Positions 25,184-32,711 of a DNA stretch of 41,048 nt are shown here, piece after piece. The DNA lies in the NCBI GenBank assembly GCA_021849045.1, contig JAJZTK010000018.1, positions 1-41,048 on the forward strand, in the 5' to 3' direction. A program made the position numbers and the translations under genes. Source of the stretch: Deltaproteobacteria bacterium. Its GTDB lineage: Bacteria > Desulfobacterota > Desulfuromonadia > Geobacterales > DSM-12255. Positions within the stretch are counted from its first letter, which is position 1, and each line of letters starts with the position of its first letter. The notes under the pieces are model-generated. The model had not been told where the DNA came from. It saw nothing but the letters and a program-made list of their open reading frames with translations, and did not search any database.

Positions 25184-25524
25184 AGGAGCTGGTGGAAAGC
25201 ACAACCGGTGCTATTGGCGCTTCCATCATGGGGTACGACGGCATTCCCATAGACGAATACCTGTCTGACTCAGCCGATTTCGATGTGCAACTCCTGGTCG
25301 TTGAGTATGCAAACCTCATGAAGGAGGTTCGGCAGACCATCGAAGTGTTGAAAACCGGGGCAATGGAAGAGTTAAGCGTTACGACTGTCAAAGTGAGGGT
25401 ATTGGTGAGAACCGTAAACGACGAGTTCTTTCTGCTCCTCCTGCTGGCTCCTGACGGGAACTACGGCAAGGGGCGCTATCTGCTCCGGCAGGAAGCACCC
25501 CGGATATCCGAACTTCTTACCTGA
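25162..25524 (+). CDS. Roadblock/LC7 domain protein (MglB-like)
   Basis: 120 residues from the ATG at 25162, with GGAGG eight bases upstream; the frame is open earlier inside the TPR gene. The whole protein is one Roadblock/LC7 fold: an N-terminal helix [20 protein letters not shown], the strand-turn [12 protein letters not shown], a second long helix near [20 protein letters not shown], and the strands [20 protein letters not shown] and the final helix. Proteins of this fold dimerise and often regulate small Ras-like GTPases such as MglA, which sets cell polarity and pilus placement. No GTPase gene lies in the window. The role is inferred. Confidence 0.82.
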   Translation: MSFKATLKELVESTTGAIGASIMGYDGIPIDEYLSDSADFDVQLLVVEYANLMKEVRQTIEVLKTGAMEELSVTTVKVRVLVRTVNDEFFLLLLLAPDGNYGKGRYLLRQEAPRISELLT

Positions 25525-25543
25525 CCTTTGGATTGGAGCATGT

Positions 25544-25987
25544 ATGAAAATTCTCGTCCTGCATGGACCAAACCTGAACCTTCTGGGAACCCGCGAGCCG
25601 GGCGTATACGGCACCGTCACGCTGGCTAACATCAACTCCGCAATTGCCGAACTGGCCGTGCAACTTGGTGCCAGCATCGATTTTTTTCAATCAAACTCGG
25701 AAGGGGCGCTGATCGACGCCATCCAAGGCGCTGTTGCAAGTCATGACGGCATCCTCATGAACCCCGCAGCCTACACCCACACCAGCATTGCCATCCGGGA
25801 TGCCATAGCGGCTATCGGTCTCCCGGTGGTGGAAGTGCACCTTTCAAACATCCATGCCCGTGAACCGTTCCGTCACAATAGTTTCATTGCACCGGTTGCC
25901 ATAGGACAGATTGCAGGTTTTGGCCCGGACAGCTATCTCCTGGGGTTGGAGGCATTGGTTCGGCACATCCGGGGCAAGGCCCGCTGA
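25544..25987 (+). CDS. aroQ: type II 3-dehydroquinate dehydratase
   Basis: 147 residues, typical type II length. It dehydrates 3-dehydroquinate to 3-dehydroshikimate as a dodecamer. Signatures: [19 protein letters not shown] with the catalytic Tyr, [31 protein letters not shown], and [20 protein letters not shown] with the catalytic His. GGAG is five bases from the ATG. Last gene of the aro operon here; the 391-base gap that follows is regulatory. Confidence 0.96.
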   Translation: MKILVLHGPNLNLLGTREPGVYGTVTLANINSAIAELAVQLGASIDFFQSNSEGALIDAIQGAVASHDGILMNPAAYTHTSIAIRDAIAAIGLPVVEVHLSNIHAREPFRHNSFIAPVAIGQIAGFGPDSYLLGLEALVRHIRGKAR

Positions 25988-26007
25988 TAGTCCTCAATCC
26001 TCACCAG

Positions 26008-26025
26008 ATTTGCATTTTTGCAAAT
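26008..26025. promoter_or_regulatory. activator site 1: ATTTGCA-N4-TGCAAAT palindrome
   Basis: ATTTGCATTTTTGCAAAT is a perfect 18-base dyad. It is the first of three copies of TTTGCA-N4-TGCAAA in this gap and lies about 279 bases upstream of the predicted sigma-54 start site, a normal distance for an enhancer-binding protein that loops DNA. The activator is not identified. Confidence 0.6.
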
Positions 26026-26036
26026 ACAAGCTACGG

Positions 26037-26054
26037 ATTTGCATCCATGCAATC
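26037..26054. promoter_or_regulatory. activator site 2: ATTTGCA-N4-TGCAATC
   Basis: The second copy of the dyad, with one half-site mismatch. It starts 29 bases after site 1, close to three helical turns, so both sites would face roughly the same side of the DNA, as in paired sites for hexameric activators. Confidence 0.55.
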
Positions 26055-26159
26055 GAGTTGCTCAGGTTACCCTTCACGCCAGTAAGGCTCTCTTCGCTGC
26101 TATTCCTTTGTAATTTAAAGCCAAATCTCTTCCGTGTCGCGACCCCATGCTTCAGCGCC

Positions 26160-26177
26160 ATTTGCACATCTGCAAAC
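26160..26177. promoter_or_regulatory. activator site 3: ATTTGCA-N4-TGCAAAC
   Basis: TTTGCA catc TGCAAA is a perfect dyad over 16 bases, centred about 118 bases upstream of the predicted sigma-54 start site. The half-sites match those of site 1 while the four central bases differ, indicating selection on the half-sites. Confidence 0.6.
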
Positions 26178-26259
26178 CTTTTTAATTTAAACTCGTCCGG
26201 TGTTGCACTGTTAGTGTGTAACTAGCTGTAATGTATGGTTAATATTGAGGCTGGCAAAG

Positions 26260-26278
26260 TTGGTACAGCGGTTGCTTT
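26260..26278 (+). promoter_or_regulatory. sigma-54 (RpoN) promoter
   Basis: TTGGTACAGCGGTTGCTTT has GG at 26262-26263 and GC at 26274-26275, exactly ten bases apart, and follows the consensus TTGGCACG-N4-TTGCTTT with two mismatches. Expected transcription start is near 26287. It is in the only long gap of the window, upstream of the unknown membrane module, with three activator-type dyads behind it. Confidence 0.7.
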
Positions 26279-26304
26279 AGCTGTAAACATTGTTACTCCT
26301 ATCT

Positions 26305-26351
26305 GCACGGATTCACCCTGGGGGCGGTGACGATCGCTCCCGGGTCCGTGC
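26305..26351 (+). other. structured 5' leader hairpin
   Basis: GCACGGA at 26305-26311 pairs with TCCGTGC at 26345-26351, and inside it GGGGGCG at 26320-26326 pairs with CGCTCCC at 26335-26341 with one G-U. It falls within the predicted 92-base leader of the sigma-54 transcript and has no T-run after it, so it is not a terminator. It does not match a riboswitch that I know. Confidence 0.4.
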
Positions 26352-26378
26352 GAACAGAACGGCAATGGTGCTACGTAT

Positions 26379-26570
26379 ATGGCGACGGATAAAATCTGTC
26401 CATTCTATGGCAAAAACGATGACTACTGTGATGTCGGCTGCGGGTATATCTCCAGTTACGATGTGAACATGATCATCCGCTATTGCAGCTGTCGCTACTG
26501 TGACTGCCCGAAATACAAGGAACTGGCCGACCGCTTTCCGGCCGACTCTCTCCAACCTCTGAACTGCTGA
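26379..26570 (+). CDS. small cysteine-rich protein, first gene of the sigma-54 module
   Basis: 63 residues with eight Cys: C7, C17, C21, then the cluster RYCSCRYCDCPKYKELADRF (C36, C38, C41, C43) and a C-terminal Cys63. The spacing could bind an iron-sulfur centre or zinc. No signal peptide or TM segment, so cytoplasmic. No clear Shine-Dalgarno site precedes the ATG, but the structured leader may affect initiation. It is followed after 11 bases by a 40-codon membrane peptide gene. I do not recognise a named family. The Cys pattern makes it unlikely to be a random frame. Confidence 0.7.
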   Translation: MATDKICPFYGKNDDYCDVGCGYISSYDVNMIIRYCSCRYCDCPKYKELADRFPADSLQPLNC

Positions 26571-26581
26571 AAGGAATTGCC

Positions 26582-26704
26582 ATGCTCTATCTTCTGACGC
26601 TCCACATGCACGATTTTGCTCTAGCTGCCTCGCTGGCAGCGGCAACGGTTTTTGTTATCACTTCAACGATAAAGGAGAAAAGACATGAGCGAAAAAGAGC
26701 TTGA
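26582..26704 (+). CDS. 40-residue single-TM peptide
   Basis: The ATG at 26582 has AAGGA six bases upstream. The product starts MLYLLTLHMHDFALAASLAA, has one hydrophobic segment at about 10-30 and a basic tail KEKRHERKRA that should stay in the cytoplasm. Its end overlaps the next gene by 20 bases and holds that gene's AAGGAG, implying coupled translation. Reality is supported by the ribosome site, tight spacing and membrane topology; function unknown. Confidence 0.6.
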   Translation: MLYLLTLHMHDFALAASLAAATVFVITSTIKEKRHERKRA

Positions 26705-26936
26705 ACTTCTGGCACGCATTGAGGAGCTGGAGCGTCACACTTGGCGAAACAGTGCGATTCTGCGGGCCGTGGCCATGGTCGCCTTCACGGCCATGGTCGG
26801 CATCATAGTCGCTTCCGGCGTGGTCGGTGGCGGACGCGGCAGCCACTGGTCCGGTCCTGCCTGGAACACGATGTGGCTCTACGGGCTGTTTGCGGCGAAT
26901 GCCGTATCCATGTTCTGGACCACCCACAAAGAATAG
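26685..26936 (+). CDS. 83-residue protein with two TM segments
   Basis: AAAGGAG precedes the ATG. An acidic amphipathic N-terminus (MSEKELELLARIEELERHTW) is followed by TM1 at about 25-50 (ILRAVAMVAFTAMVGIIVAS), a Gly-rich loop GGGRGSHWSGPAWN and TM2 at about 61-79. The N-terminal helix could form a coiled coil. It lies between the 40-residue peptide and the eight-TM protein and likely forms a membrane complex with them. Family not recognised. Confidence 0.72.
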   Translation: MSEKELELLARIEELERHTWRNSAILRAVAMVAFTAMVGIIVASGVVGGGRGSHWSGPAWNTMWLYGLFAANAVSMFWTTHKE

Positions 26937-26942
26937 TTCAAC

Positions 26943-26996
26943 GTTCAAGGCCTCTTGCCGGGTTTTCAACGTTGACCTTGAACCTTGAACCTTGAA
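26943..26996 (+). repeat. tandem CCTTGAA repeat with an upstream inverted match
   Basis: CCTTGAA occurs three times in tandem at 26976-26996. GTTCAAGG at 26943-26950, its reverse complement, lies 25 bases upstream, so transcripts could fold into a hairpin with alternative registers. It occupies most of the 87-base gap between the two-TM and eight-TM genes. Confidence 0.7.
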
Positions 26997-27023
26997 CCAG
27001 ATGTTAGTCAGGAGGATACAACA

Positions 27024-28076
27024 ATGACCCCGATGAGTCTTAAAAACGCCATACTGCTCCTGGTCGTGGTGACGCTCTGTTCCACGTTTTCCATGCGGAT
27101 CTTCCAGGGACTGGACGAGATGATGGGCGAGCAGTACTGGGTGGTGGATACAACCCAGGGAGACCATGGCTGGTATATGATGGGGCTTTTGCCCCACGTG
27201 AAAAAGATGCCCAAGGACGTGGTCAAGGCTGCTAACACCGACCCGGCAGTCAAAGAGAAACACGTCATCTATGCCCAGGCTGGCGACTTTGCCGGCAACT
27301 CGGTGTACGGCATCTGCTTCGGCATTCCATTCATCATGTTTCTGATCTGGTTCGCGTTCATTCTCGGGTTCCCTGATCGGGTCGACCCATACCTGCTGCC
27401 GAGGCGGATATTCACCGTCACGGTCATCATGGTCTGCTCGGTGGTGGTAAACCTCTTTCTCATGCGCATTGCCGCAGACTTCGCCCGTGACCCCATGGCC
27501 CGCATTGCCAACGTAGCCGGTAACCACGCCTCACTCCTCTTCCACAATGCCGGTATCTGGTTTGCCATCCTTTTCTCGGCCCTTGGCACCCACAGCCACT
27601 CCTCGAAAGAGGTCACTGCCCCGGACAGCCGCAACTGGCAGAGCCAGGCCGACGAGAAGTTCTCCTGGATGTTCACCCTCCTGGGGGTTGTCACCGTGCT
27701 TGAGGTCGTGCTGGTGAAGAACAAGCTGGCGCTTCCCGACGCCGCCGTGGACTACTCGGTCTGGATCATCTGGGTGGTGATCTTTATGCGGATGTTTGGC
27801 TTCTCCCCGAAATACTGGGTCAAGCGTGGACGTGGTATCGCACTGATGATCGGTGGTACGCTGGCGACCCTGGTTGTATTCTACTTCCTTGAGCGGGCCA
27901 CCGGCACCCTCGGGGCCGGGTTTGCCTCCCCGATACTGGCAAAAGCCCTCGGCGCGGAGAACCAGAATATCGGTCTCTCACTCATGGTCTCCATTTACCT
28001 GATTTTCTGGATGGAGTTTGCGGCGGCCATCAGGATCAACGGTCCGGCAAGAAAGGCAGTAACGCAGAAACAGTAA
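27024..28076 (+). CDS. eight-TM integral membrane protein of unknown function
   Basis: 350 residues from the ATG at 27024, with AGGAGG eight bases upstream; an in-frame start at 26985 lies inside the repeat. TM segments at about 7-24, then after a 60-residue outer loop containing GDHGWYMMGLLPHVKK, at about 86-110, 122-144, 170-190, 215-232, 244-262, 272-292 and 315-340. His residues sit at helix ends in GNHASLLFHNAG and GTHSHSS, and charged residues are within TM8 (WMEFAAAIR). These could bind metal or haem, which is speculation. It is the last and largest gene of the sigma-54 module, followed by a terminator. No named transporter or respiratory family is recognised. Confidence 0.8.
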   Translation: MTPMSLKNAILLLVVVTLCSTFSMRIFQGLDEMMGEQYWVVDTTQGDHGWYMMGLLPHVKKMPKDVVKAANTDPAVKEKHVIYAQAGDFAGNSVYGICFGIPFIMFLIWFAFILGFPDRVDPYLLPRRIFTVTVIMVCSVVVNLFLMRIAADFARDPMARIANVAGNHASLLFHNAGIWFAILFSALGTHSHSSKEVTAPDSRNWQSQADEKFSWMFTLLGVVTVLEVVLVKNKLALPDAAVDYSVWIIWVVIFMRMFGFSPKYWVKRGRGIALMIGGTLATLVVFYFLERATGTLGAGFASPILAKALGAENQNIGLSLMVSIYLIFWMEFAAAIRINGPARKAVTQKQ

Positions 28077-28098
28077 CTCTGCGATATGGTAGCGTCTG

Positions 28099-28127
28099 AA
28101 AGGGGTGGCTCGTGCCGCCCCTTTTTT
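28099..28127 (+). terminator. intrinsic terminator of the sigma-54 module
   Basis: AAAGGGGTGGC at 28099-28109 pairs with GCCGCCCCTTT at 28114-28124 (one G-U, loop tcgt), and the T-run continues to 28127. It is 22 bases after the stop of the eight-TM gene and upstream of glgA. Confidence 0.88.
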
Positions 28128-28202
28128 GTTGCCAAAATCCGGTTACCTGCCCTAAGCTGCGGCCTTCTACATTTATGATCTGCAGGGAGTGAAATCAAGC
28201 CG

Positions 28203-29687
28203 ATGAGTAATGCGTTGAAAATCCTGATTGCCGCCTCCGAGGCGGTGCCGTTTGCAAAGGAAGGTGGGTTGGCCGACGTGGTGGGGGCACTGCCCAAGCA
28301 CCTTGCTGCCCTCGGGCACGACGTACGGGTCGTAATGCCCCGTTATTACCGGGTGGACCGGGAACGGTTCGGTCTCAGGCCGCTTCCCGGGGTGCTGACC
28401 GTGCCGATGGGGATCATCGGCAATCAGTACTGCGGGGTGTATGAGGGGCGGATGCCGGGTACCGACGTTCCCGTTTATTTTCTGGATCACGAGCAGTACT
28501 ATGGCCGTTCCGCGCTCTATGACGAGCATAACGAGGCGTATCCGGACAACGACAACCGGTTCATTTTCCTTTCCAAGGGGGCTCTGGAGCTGTGCAAAAT
28601 GATCGGGTTTCACCCTGATGTTGCCCATGCCCATGATTGGCACACCGCAGCGATACCCTTGCTGCTCAACACGACCTACCGCCGCGATCCGAATCTGTCC
28701 GGGACAGCATCCCTCTTGACGGTGCACAATATGCAACATCAGGGGAGTTTTTATCCCGGTGCCATGGAAGTCCTCGGGGTGGGGTGGGAGCATTTTACCT
28801 TCCTCGGATTGGAGAAGGATGATCAGGTGAACCTTCTCAAAGGGGGAATGTACCATGCCACGCTCCTGAACACGGTGAGCGAGGGGTATGCCCGTGAGAT
28901 GCAGACTCCGGAGTTCGGCTGGGGCTTGGAGGGAGTGGTTCGGGAGAGGGCGGCTGATCTTGTCGGCATCCTCAATGGGGTCGACGATGACGAGTGGAAT
29001 CCGGAGGCAGATCCCCTTATCCCGGCAAACTATTCAGCGGCAGATCTTTCCGGAAAACGGCTGTGCAAGGAGTTCCTCCAGCGGACCTTCGGTTTGCCGG
29101 TGCGACCGGAGGTGCCTTTGCTCGGGATGGTGGGGCGGCTGGTGAAGCAGAAAGGGATAGATGTCCTGGCAGAGGCGATCCCCAGTATCCTTGCGCTGGA
29201 TCTGCAATTTGTCATGCTCGGTGCCGGCGAGCCGTGGGCACATTTCTATTTTGGCGACATCATGGCTGCCTTTCCGGAGAAGTTCGGCTGCCGAATCGGC
29301 TACAGTAATCCTCTGGCCCATCAGATTGAAGCCGGGGCCGACTTTTTCATGATGCCGTCTGCTTTTGAGCCGTGTGGGCTGAATCAGATGTACAGTCTGC
29401 GTTACGGGACGTTGCCGATTGTCAGGGCTACCGGTGGATTGGATGACAGTGTGGAAAACTTCAATGAGAAGAATCTTGACGGCACCGGTTTCAAGTTTCA
29501 GGCGCTGACGGCCGGCGCGCTTTTCGATACAGTCGGCTGGGCGGTTCATACATGGTACAACCGCCCTGAGGCAATGGCAGGCCTTATACGCAACGCCATG
29601 GAGAAGCGGTTTACCTGGCAGGAAGCAGCCCTGAAGTACGAAGCTTTGTACCGCCGGGCCGTGAGCCGGAGATGTTCGGGTAACTGA
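28203..29687 (+). CDS. glgA: glycogen synthase (ADP-glucose, GT5)
   Basis: 494 residues, normal length. It adds glucose from ADP-glucose to the growing alpha-1,4-glucan. The nucleotide-sugar motif appears as KEGGLADVVGALP (Lys19), followed by HAHDWHTAAIPLLL, the linker GMVGRLVKQKGIDVL, and the C-terminal catalytic block MMPSAFEPCGLNQMYSLRYG with the paired Glu/Tyr region. GGGAG upstream is poorly spaced (13 bases). Stands alone: terminator before it and a convergent chemoreceptor 14 bases after its stop. No other glycogen gene is in the window. Confidence 0.95.
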   Translation: MSNALKILIAASEAVPFAKEGGLADVVGALPKHLAALGHDVRVVMPRYYRVDRERFGLRPLPGVLTVPMGIIGNQYCGVYEGRMPGTDVPVYFLDHEQYYGRSALYDEHNEAYPDNDNRFIFLSKGALELCKMIGFHPDVAHAHDWHTAAIPLLLNTTYRRDPNLSGTASLLTVHNMQHQGSFYPGAMEVLGVGWEHFTFLGLEKDDQVNLLKGGMYHATLLNTVSEGYAREMQTPEFGWGLEGVVRERAADLVGILNGVDDDEWNPEADPLIPANYSAADLSGKRLCKEFLQRTFGLPVRPEVPLLGMVGRLVKQKGIDVLAEAIPSILALDLQFVMLGAGEPWAHFYFGDIMAAFPEKFGCRIGYSNPLAHQIEAGADFFMMPSAFEPCGLNQMYSLRYGTLPIVRATGGLDDSVENFNEKNLDGTGFKFQALTAGALFDTVGWAVHTWYNRPEAMAGLIRNAMEKRFTWQEAALKYEALYRRAVSRRCSGN

Positions 29688-29701
29688 CGGACTATCAGGT
29701 T

Positions 29702-31936
29702 TTAGAGCGGGGCGGAACCTTTGTCGGCTTCTTCATCTTCTGCAATCTTTAAGTTGTGGAGAGCTGACTGGATGAGTTCGGTTTGCTGAGTCAGGCGCTT
29801 GGCCGCCTCCTCGGTCATTCGGTTCGCTTCCAGGTTGATTTCGGTTGACTGTTGGATTCCGGCCACGGCATGGACGATCTGGCCGCTCCCCCGGGTCTGC
29901 TCGTCGCAGGCCACCTTGATCTTCCTGATCATGGTCGTGATGTTTTCGGTCGATTTACCGATGAAATTTCCCACTTTGGTCTGTTCGCGGGTAGAGCTCC
30001 GCACCTGGGTGTTCAGTTCTTTCATTTTTTCCACGGCCGCCATGATCAGATCGGTACCGCGTCCCTGTTCGCTGGTGGCACCGGCAATCTGGTTGCTCAT
30101 TTCGGCCACCCGGTCCATGGCCTTGCGGATCAGTTGACTTTCGTTTGCCTGATTCCCGCTGGCGCGAGCGATTTCATCCATCTGGGCCGATGCGACCGTG
30201 ATCCCTTCCACAATCTTGTTCAGCGCCTCCCCCGATTTCTGGGAGAGGATTTCCCCTTCGGCAATACTCTTGTGCGCCTGGTTGATCGATTCAACGGCCC
30301 GTCGTACTTCCTGCTGGACACCGTCGATGACCTGGCCTATCTCCCGTGTGGAACTGCTGGTCCGTTCGGCCAGATCTTTGATCTCTTCCGCCACTACACC
30401 AAAGCTCTTGCCGTGCTCGCCGGCCTGGGCGGCGATAATTGCGGCATTCAGGGCCAGAAGATTTGTCTGCTCGGCAACTTCGTCGATGACCGAGAGGATG
30501 GCGCCGATGTCAGTGTTTTTCTCCGAGAGGGAGCTGATAACCTCGGAAGTGATGATGGACGAGCGCTTGATCTCGTTGATACCGGCAATCGTTGCTTCGA
30601 CAGAAGCCTTGCCGATTTCGGCATCCTTAAGTACTTCACCGGAGATGCGGGCATTGGCAGCGGCATTCAGTTCGATCTGTCTGATCGAAGAGTCCATGGT
30701 ACCCACTGACGTTGCCGTTGTCATGGACGCCTCGACCAGGCTGGCAACGCTTGCGTCGATCTGACGGATGGATGCGGCCATTTCGGTCATTGAGGAACTG
30801 ACCTCTTCTTCCGCCTGCGACAGGGTCTCCACATTGAGGGCCACTTCCTCGATGCTCGCCACCAGTTCCATGGTTGAAGAGGAGCTTTCGGATGCCGACA
30901 GGGAAAGGCTATCCATGGCCTGGGCCACACCATTGATGGAAGAGTTTATCTGCATGATGGCCGAAGAGGTCTGGAGTACTCCCTCCGACTGCACTTCCGC
31001 AGCATTCACCCCACGTTTGGCTATATCCTTGAAGTTTCGCGCTATCAGGCTGAGTTCCGTAATGGAGCGGTTTACGTTGCTGACCATGGCGGACAATTTC
31101 TCCACCATAGAGTTGAAGTCTCGCCCAAGCTGCCCAAGTTCGTCGGATGAATCGGCGATTACCTGAACTGTCAGGTTCCCGTCTGCCCCTTTTGCAAGGG
31201 CACGTCCCATCTGGGTGACTCTTCCGACGATAGTTCTGGTGGCAAAGGTTCCGAGGGCGAAAGCGAGCAGAATGCCGCTGATGATAACGGCAACGAAGGT
31301 GACGGTAGCTTTCTGCTCGATACTGTCGGCATCCTTGTTGGCTTGGCTCATCAACCCCGTGACTGTTATCAACAGGTCGTCAACGGCCGACATGACCATG
31401 TCGCTCACTTCGGGGAGCTCTGAGCGGGTGAGCCGGCTCAGGTCCTCGTCCTGCATGGCCTTTATGGCTGCCTGGTCGAATACTCCCGGTTTAATCTGTT
31501 TCAGCAGGAGGGCCTTGTGCTCCAGAAGGTGGTTCGCTGTAACGGAAAACGCCTCGAACTCTTTGATGATGGCAGTTACCTGCACTTCCATGGTACTCCC
31601 TTTGGGGGAGGCTGGCAGCCCGATTTTGCTGCTTCCCTTAGTGATCAGGTTGCAGTAGTTCCTGAAGCGGTCGCGTTTTGTCTCGTAATCTACCTTGGAA
31701 GCTTCGAAGTCATCGAGATTGGCGCGGACCAGAGCCGCTTCCAGCAGGTGGACACGGCATTCGTTCAGGGTGGTTTTCATCAGTACCACCTGTTTTTCCT
31801 GGATGGCACGGCTTTTGACAACCTGCTGAACGTTTGTCCCTACCTTGTTGAGGCTCCAGATGCCGAACACCCCGGTGCCGAAGACGATCATTGCCATTAC
31901 CAGAAATAATCCGACCAGTTTTTGACCCAGTCGCAC
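29702..31936 (-). CDS. methyl-accepting chemotaxis protein
   Basis: 744 residues. TM1 at about 7-29, a periplasmic sensory region of about 180 residues with four-helix-bundle character, TM2 at about 212-234, HAMP at about 235-288 and a long cytoplasmic coiled coil to the end. The signalling tip at about 485-515 reads [20 protein letters not shown]: the usual Glu and Arg of NAAIEAARAGE are Ile and Gln here. Such tips are seen in receptors of non-flagellar chemosensory systems, so a pilus or other non-flagellar output is possible. No CheR-binding pentapeptide at the C-terminus (KGSAPL). Convergent with glgA. The ligand is unknown. Confidence 0.92.
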   Translation of the reverse strand: MRLGQKLVGLFLVMAMIVFGTGVFGIWSLNKVGTNVQQVVKSRAIQEKQVVLMKTTLNECRVHLLEAALVRANLDDFEASKVDYETKRDRFRNYCNLITKGSSKIGLPASPKGSTMEVQVTAIIKEFEAFSVTANHLLEHKALLLKQIKPGVFDQAAIKAMQDEDLSRLTRSELPEVSDMVMSAVDDLLITVTGLMSQANKDADSIEQKATVTFVAVIISGILLAFALGTFATRTIVGRVTQMGRALAKGADGNLTVQVIADSSDELGQLGRDFNSMVEKLSAMVSNVNRSITELSLIARNFKDIAKRGVNAAEVQSEGVLQTSSAIMQINSSINGVAQAMDSLSLSASESSSSTMELVASIEEVALNVETLSQAEEEVSSSMTEMAASIRQIDASVASLVEASMTTATSVGTMDSSIRQIELNAAANARISGEVLKDAEIGKASVEATIAGINEIKRSSIITSEVISSLSEKNTDIGAILSVIDEVAEQTNLLALNAAIIAAQAGEHGKSFGVVAEEIKDLAERTSSSTREIGQVIDGVQQEVRRAVESINQAHKSIAEGEILSQKSGEALNKIVEGITVASAQMDEIARASGNQANESQLIRKAMDRVAEMSNQIAGATSEQGRGTDLIMAAVEKMKELNTQVRSSTREQTKVGNFIGKSTENITTMIRKIKVACDEQTRGSGQIVHAVAGIQQSTEINLEANRMTEEAAKRLTQQTELIQSALHNLKIAEDEEADKGSAPL

Positions 31937-32046
31937 GGGTTACTCCATTTCACGGGCCGCTCTTGGTGCAGGACGGACCCAGTTAAGGTGTTGAAGATGC
32001 AAGAATTGTTCTGTTGTCTGCTCTTGCCGTGACTTCTGATAACAGA

Positions 32047-32075
32047 TGTATAGCAAGTTTAGCCAATGCCGGCAA
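32047..32075 (-). promoter_or_regulatory. candidate sigma-70 promoter for the chemoreceptor gene
   Basis: On the minus strand TTGCCG (32075-32070) and TATACA (32052-32047) are 17 bases apart, each a 4/6 match. The start would lie about 105 bases upstream of the ATG. The rest of the 205-base gap shows nothing clear. Confidence 0.35.
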
Positions 32076-32141
32076 GATGATTGAGGCCTTCTTAGGTGTA
32101 ATAGACCGTACAATGGGGTATCGACTGATGCGGGGAAATCC

Positions 32142-32681
32142 TTAAGTTGTTCGATTGCGGGCGGCAGATGAAGAGTCGGCTGCCGCTTCAGGCAGAGAGG
32201 CGATAAAGTCGATGTGACGATTAATGAACAGGAGGTTGTAACGGCTTTCGTAGAGAAGAAGGGCGCTGGCCGCGAACAGGAACAGACCGCCGCTCAGGGC
32301 GAGAATGGATGATATCCAGCCGGTTCTGTCCGAGCCGTAGGCAGCGTTGAGCGCAACAGCCAGGCTGGAGCCGATAAAGAGGAGCGTTGCCGTATAGAGG
32401 GTGGCCAGCGACTTCCGGATCAGGACAGCACGGATTTTCTGGAGCGCTAGTTGTTCCTGGATATGTGCCAGCCGCAGGTCGGGAATGGAAATGGTGCCGC
32501 TGAGAATAGCCTCCAGTTCGGCTTTCATGGTGTTGACCCGGTCGAAGACCCTGCCGAGCCGGCCGGACGTGGAAAAGATCAGGGTGCCGCAGGCCGAGAT
32601 GAGGACCGCCGGGGTGATCATGGCCGGCAGGATGTGGGGGCTGGAAAGGGCGTCCAGGAATTGCTTTTCCATAATAACCAT
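32142..32681 (-). CDS. DUF2721 family membrane protein
   Basis: 179 residues. The N-terminal segment (LSSPHILPAMITPAVLISACGTLIF) is a first TM segment and matches DUF2721 in outline, followed by TSGRLGRVFDRVNTMKAEL, a cytoplasmic amphipathic stretch, and two further TM segments near residues 95-115 and 120-140. Function unknown in the family. It lies 30 bases after aguB on the same strand, so it is probably transcribed with the agmatine genes. The first ATG has no good ribosome site; a second at 32672 is possible. Confidence 0.75.
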   Translation of the reverse strand: MVIMEKQFLDALSSPHILPAMITPAVLISACGTLIFSTSGRLGRVFDRVNTMKAELEAILSGTISIPDLRLAHIQEQLALQKIRAVLIRKSLATLYTATLLFIGSSLAVALNAAYGSDRTGWISSILALSGGLFLFAASALLLYESRYNLLFINRHIDFIASLPEAAADSSSAARNRTT

Positions 32682-32711
32682 AGGTTCGTCGCTGTGGTGG
32701 AGTCGTTAAGC

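Noticed and set aside
26101-26190. TAATTTAAA occurring at 26111 and 26182 as possible IHF sites
   Set aside because: An IHF role would be expected at a sigma-54 promoter, but the bases do not fit the IHF consensus WATCAA-N4-TTR, so I do not call them.
29852-30709. A 285-codon plus-strand frame opposite the chemoreceptor gene
   Set aside because: The minus-strand product has continuous receptor coiled coil and signalling tip through this region; the plus frame has no motif or ribosome site.
32055-32072. A sigma-54-like element (TTGG...TTGC on the minus strand) upstream of the chemoreceptor
   Set aside because: GG and GC are only eight bases apart; sigma-54 promoters need ten. A sigma-70 reading fits the same bases better.
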